A stretch of 64,000 nt of DNA from Alistipes sp. (GTDB lineage: Bacteria > Bacteroidota > Bacteroidia > Bacteroidales > Rikenellaceae): assembly GCA_017630455.1 (NCBI GenBank), contig JAGBVG010000063.1, positions 106,135 to 170,134 on the forward strand. The letters run 5' to 3'. The notes below the pieces were generated by a model. That model searched no databases and was not told the origin of the DNA. It saw only the letters and a program-made list of their open reading frames with translations. Each line of letters begins with the position of its first letter. Positions within the stretch are counted from its first letter, which is position 1. Shown one piece after another: positions 61,891-64,000 of this stretch. A program made the translations under genes and the position numbers.

Positions 61891-62526
61891 ATGAATCCAA
61901 GAACCCCTGTTGTTAATAATTTGCTTATTGCAAACATTGTGGCATATTTGGCTACGATATTGTTGAATACCAACGATATATACGGTCTGTTTGCACTGTT
62001 TCCTATCGGCAGTCCGTTTTTCGAGATATGGCAGCCTGTGACCTATATGTTCCTTCACGGCGACTTCTCACACCTCTTCTTCAATATGTTTGCGTTGTGG
62101 ATGTTTGGTCGTGGTCTCGAGGAGGAGATGGGTTCTAAACGCTTCATAATCTATTACTTCGTCTGCGGTATAGGTGCTGCGCTTGTGCAGCTCGGTATGG
62201 CGGAGATCGACATTATGAATATGCACTCCTATGGCGAGGTGTGGGACTATATGCGCACACCTACCGTCGGTGCTTCGGGTGCGGTATTTGGCTTGTTGTT
62301 GGCATTCGGTATGCTGCATCCCAACGCTACGATAATGCTTCTCATACCGCCTATTCCGATGAAGGCCAAGTGGTTTGTGATGATATACGGCGTCATCGAG
62401 CTGCTACTCATCATCTTCCAGGCGCAGGATGGTATTGCTCACTTTGCGCATCTCGGAGGTATGTTCTGGGGATGGTTGCTGATGCTGTGGTGGCAACGCC
62501 GAGATCGAAGCCGCTACTTCAACTAA
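61891..62526 (+). CDS. Rhomboid-family intramembrane serine protease
   Basis: Six-helix membrane protease of 211 aa that cuts substrates within the bilayer. Helix 1 is followed by loop L1 with WQPVTYMFLHGDFSHLFFNM, which contains the conserved HxxxxHxxxN-like pattern. The catalytic Ser is in VGASGAVFGLLLAFG (GASG) and the catalytic His in IAHFAHLGGMFWGW. A Bacteroidetes-style insert between helices 3 and 4 (EIDIMNMHSYGEVWDYMRT) is present. It sits 21 nt after mutL; substrates are unknown. Confidence 0.92.
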   Translation: MNPRTPVVNNLLIANIVAYLATILLNTNDIYGLFALFPIGSPFFEIWQPVTYMFLHGDFSHLFFNMFALWMFGRGLEEEMGSKRFIIYYFVCGIGAALVQLGMAEIDIMNMHSYGEVWDYMRTPTVGASGAVFGLLLAFGMLHPNATIMLLIPPIPMKAKWFVMIYGVIELLLIIFQAQDGIAHFAHLGGMFWGWLLMLWWQRRDRSRYFN

Positions 62527-62599
62527 TCGGCAATAAGTTAACGGACAAAAACAAACAATATATTAATCAGGACTCGTGAAGTCCATAAATGAAACTACT

Positions 62600-63754
62600 A
62601 TGTCAAGCAAGAGTGAAACCTATAGCAGCGGACCTTTCGGAAAGCCTCGCGGACGTGCCAAGCGTTCTTTTCTAAGTGTGATGTTTGTGATACTGCTTTT
62701 AGCTGTCACATTCTCATTCTCTGTGGCACTCATCATCGCCTACCTGACGCCATACGTGGCACCTTCGACTTTTGGCTCGCTCACCATCGTAGGTATCTTC
62801 GCACCTATATTATATATGGTCGTGGCGATATGTATGTTGCTGTGGCTCGTTACGGCACACTGGCGCACCGCGGGAGTCTTGGCCCTGCTGCTCATTCCGG
62901 GCCTCTTCCGTGTGTCGGATTTTTATAATATCGACTTTATGCGCAAGGTCGAGGTCAAGAGCGATAGCCGCTCGATTAGCATTATGAGCTACAACGTGCG
63001 CGGCTTCTATGATGACCATTCGCATAACGCCGTGGATGAGTATGTCGACTACTTCGCGGGTCGTGAACTTGCCGATGTGGTATGTTTCCAGGAGTATGCT
63101 CTCTCGATGCGCGGCGTGGAGCGTATAGACTCACTCTTTATGGCTCAGTATGGCAGCGACCGCTACTTTAAGCGCGATGTTGTCGAGGCTGGCGAGGTGG
63201 TACTCCGTACCTATAGCCGATATCCTATCATCAAGTCGGGAAATATATCGGGCGAGGGTCGAGGCACGTCGCAGTGGGTAGATGTGGTTGTGAAGAAGGA
63301 TACGCTGCGTATCTTCAACAACCATCTTCACACTATGCGAATCTCGGCTGCCGATAGCAACGATATAGAGCGTGGCCGCATACTCCAGGATGGTGACCGT
63401 ATGCGTAGCATCGTAAATCGCATTGCCGATAACTCGACTATTCGTGCAAGCTATGTCGATACGTTGTGTATGGTAATCGATGAGACGCCATACGAGCATA
63501 TCATCTGTGGTGATTTCAACGATACACCAATGTCGTATGTCTATGGCGAACTTATTGAGAATCACAAGGATGCCTTTGTGGAGTGCGGTAGTGGCTATGG
63601 CTATACTTTCCGTCCTATGTACGGTACGTTGCGTATCGACTATATCCTATATTCCGAGGGTATGGAGGTTCAAAAATATGAGGTTGACGGCGACGTGACA
63701 CTCTCGGATCACCTCCCTGTTGCGGCTACGATAAAGCTTGGAGCTAAAAAGTAG
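62600..63754 (+). CDS. Membrane-anchored endonuclease/exonuclease/phosphatase-family protein
   Basis: 384 aa. Three N-terminal hydrophobic helices (residues about 20-100) are followed by an EEP domain with SIMSYNVRGF, VVCFQEY (metal-binding Glu), FNNHLHTMR, ICGDFNDTPMSYVYG and a closing TLSDHLPVAA with the catalytic Asp-His. The domain would face the periplasm. Family members act on nucleic acids or phosphoinositide-like lipids; the substrate here is unknown. ATG 62600 (MSSKSETYS) is preferred to an upstream GTG at 62576. The gap to the rhomboid gene is 73 nt. Confidence 0.85.
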   Translation: MSSKSETYSSGPFGKPRGRAKRSFLSVMFVILLLAVTFSFSVALIIAYLTPYVAPSTFGSLTIVGIFAPILYMVVAICMLLWLVTAHWRTAGVLALLLIPGLFRVSDFYNIDFMRKVEVKSDSRSISIMSYNVRGFYDDHSHNAVDEYVDYFAGRELADVVCFQEYALSMRGVERIDSLFMAQYGSDRYFKRDVVEAGEVVLRTYSRYPIIKSGNISGEGRGTSQWVDVVVKKDTLRIFNNHLHTMRISAADSNDIERGRILQDGDRMRSIVNRIADNSTIRASYVDTLCMVIDETPYEHIICGDFNDTPMSYVYGELIENHKDAFVECGSGYGYTFRPMYGTLRIDYILYSEGMEVQKYEVDGDVTLSDHLPVAATIKLGAKK

Positions 63755-63764
63755 TGGCAATTAC

Positions 63765-63795
63765 TTGCAATTTTGGAATATTATACTTACCTTTG
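63765..63795 (+). promoter_or_regulatory. Promoter of rpmI
   Basis: TTG at 63765-63767, 20 nt, then TACCTTTG at 63788-63795 (TAnnTTTG). The predicted start lies near 63802, about 28 nt before the rpmI ATG at 63830. Confidence 0.65.
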
Positions 63796-63829
63796 CGCGC
63801 TATTATTAACTAATTTAACTTTTGTAACA

Positions 63830-64000
63830 ATGCCAAAAATGAAAACAAATGCCGCTGCGAAGAAGCGTTTTTCTTTCACCGGCACAGGTAAGATCAAGCG
63901 TAAGCACGCTTATCACAGTCACATCCTGACAAAAAAGACTAACAAGCGTAAGCGTAACCTTTGCTACTCAGGTATCGTATCTCCAGCCGACGAGGCTAAG
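63830..64000 (+). CDS. rpmI: 50S ribosomal protein L35 (3' partial)
   Basis: The translation [20 protein letters not shown], then [20 protein letters not shown] and [17 protein letters not shown], is the L35 signature (bL35). 57 codons are in the window and the gene runs off its right edge; full-length L35 is about 65 aa. In Bacteroidales it usually lies with infC and rplT; infC is not directly upstream here, and a promoter sits just before the gene. Confidence 0.97.
   Translation, partial: MPKMKTNAAAKKRFSFTGTGKIKRKHAYHSHILTKKTNKRKRNLCYSGIVSPADEAK

Overview
The window is a stretch of a Bacteroidales chromosome, most likely an Alistipes-like gut member of Rikenellaceae (genus is inference). 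The evidence is a MurF-alanine racemase fusion, several fimbrillin (Mfa-like) lipoproteins, a Bacteroidetes-type LptD, a DUF2795 protein, an anaerobic sulfatase-maturase remnant, and repeated promoter -7 boxes of the Bacteroidetes form TAnnTTTG, several with a TTG 19-20 nt upstream. No tRNA, rRNA, CRISPR array, prophage or complete insertion sequence was seen. The first gene (AsmA/DUF748) runs in from the left edge and the last (rpmI) runs off the right edge.

Layout. 1-5800: AsmA-like protein, FKBP-type PPIase lipoprotein, ZIP transporter, rubrerythrin, small barrel-like protein. 5900-13550: purA; a four-gene leftward operon (PHP-domain membrane protein, phosphoethanolamine transferase, guanine deaminase, NCS2 permease); an amino acid/GABA-type antiporter. 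13650-18050: two tandem M3 oligopeptidase lipoproteins. 18090-26105: rsmE followed by six genes for a membrane complex built like hydrogenase-4/formate hydrogenlyase and complex I. 26150-28870: FAD oxidoreductase, a shrunken methyltransferase-like protein, cobalamin adenosyltransferase, DUF2795 protein. 28900-29230: terminator, 11-bp minisatellite, hairpin. 29280-41520: a five-gene leftward operon of surface lipoproteins, three of them giants (about 1150 aa) joining a fimbrillin-like region, BspA-type leucine-rich repeats, a BACON domain and an M64-type metallopeptidase region. 42050-46860: AzgA-type permease, a decayed sulfatase/anSME pair, a TIR-Sel1 repeat protein. 46920-63830: envelope and housekeeping genes (lptD, amidase, MCE/MlaD, mutS2, murF-alr, RsmI-like, grpE, dnaJ, mutL, rhomboid, EEP phosphatase, rpmI).

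Two systems stand out. The hyf-like complex keeps all four membrane subunits but its catalytic large subunit has AGDT where the Ni-binding CGIC belongs and has no C-terminal CxxC. Its small-subunit domain has lost all four Cys ligands of the proximal (N2-type) Fe-S cluster. It cannot be a NiFe hydrogenase and belongs with, or beyond, the energy-converting hydrogenase-related (Ehr) complexes. The lipoprotein operon combines adhesin-like and protease-like modules in single surface proteins. The promoter-proximal copy has lost a predicted zinc ligand (HELVGR instead of HEACGH) and carries an eight-C tract near its 5' end that could switch it on and off.

The sulfatase/anSME locus shows genome decay: the maturase has an internal frameshifting deletion and the sulfatase is cut to its N-terminal third, although the promoter upstream looks intact.
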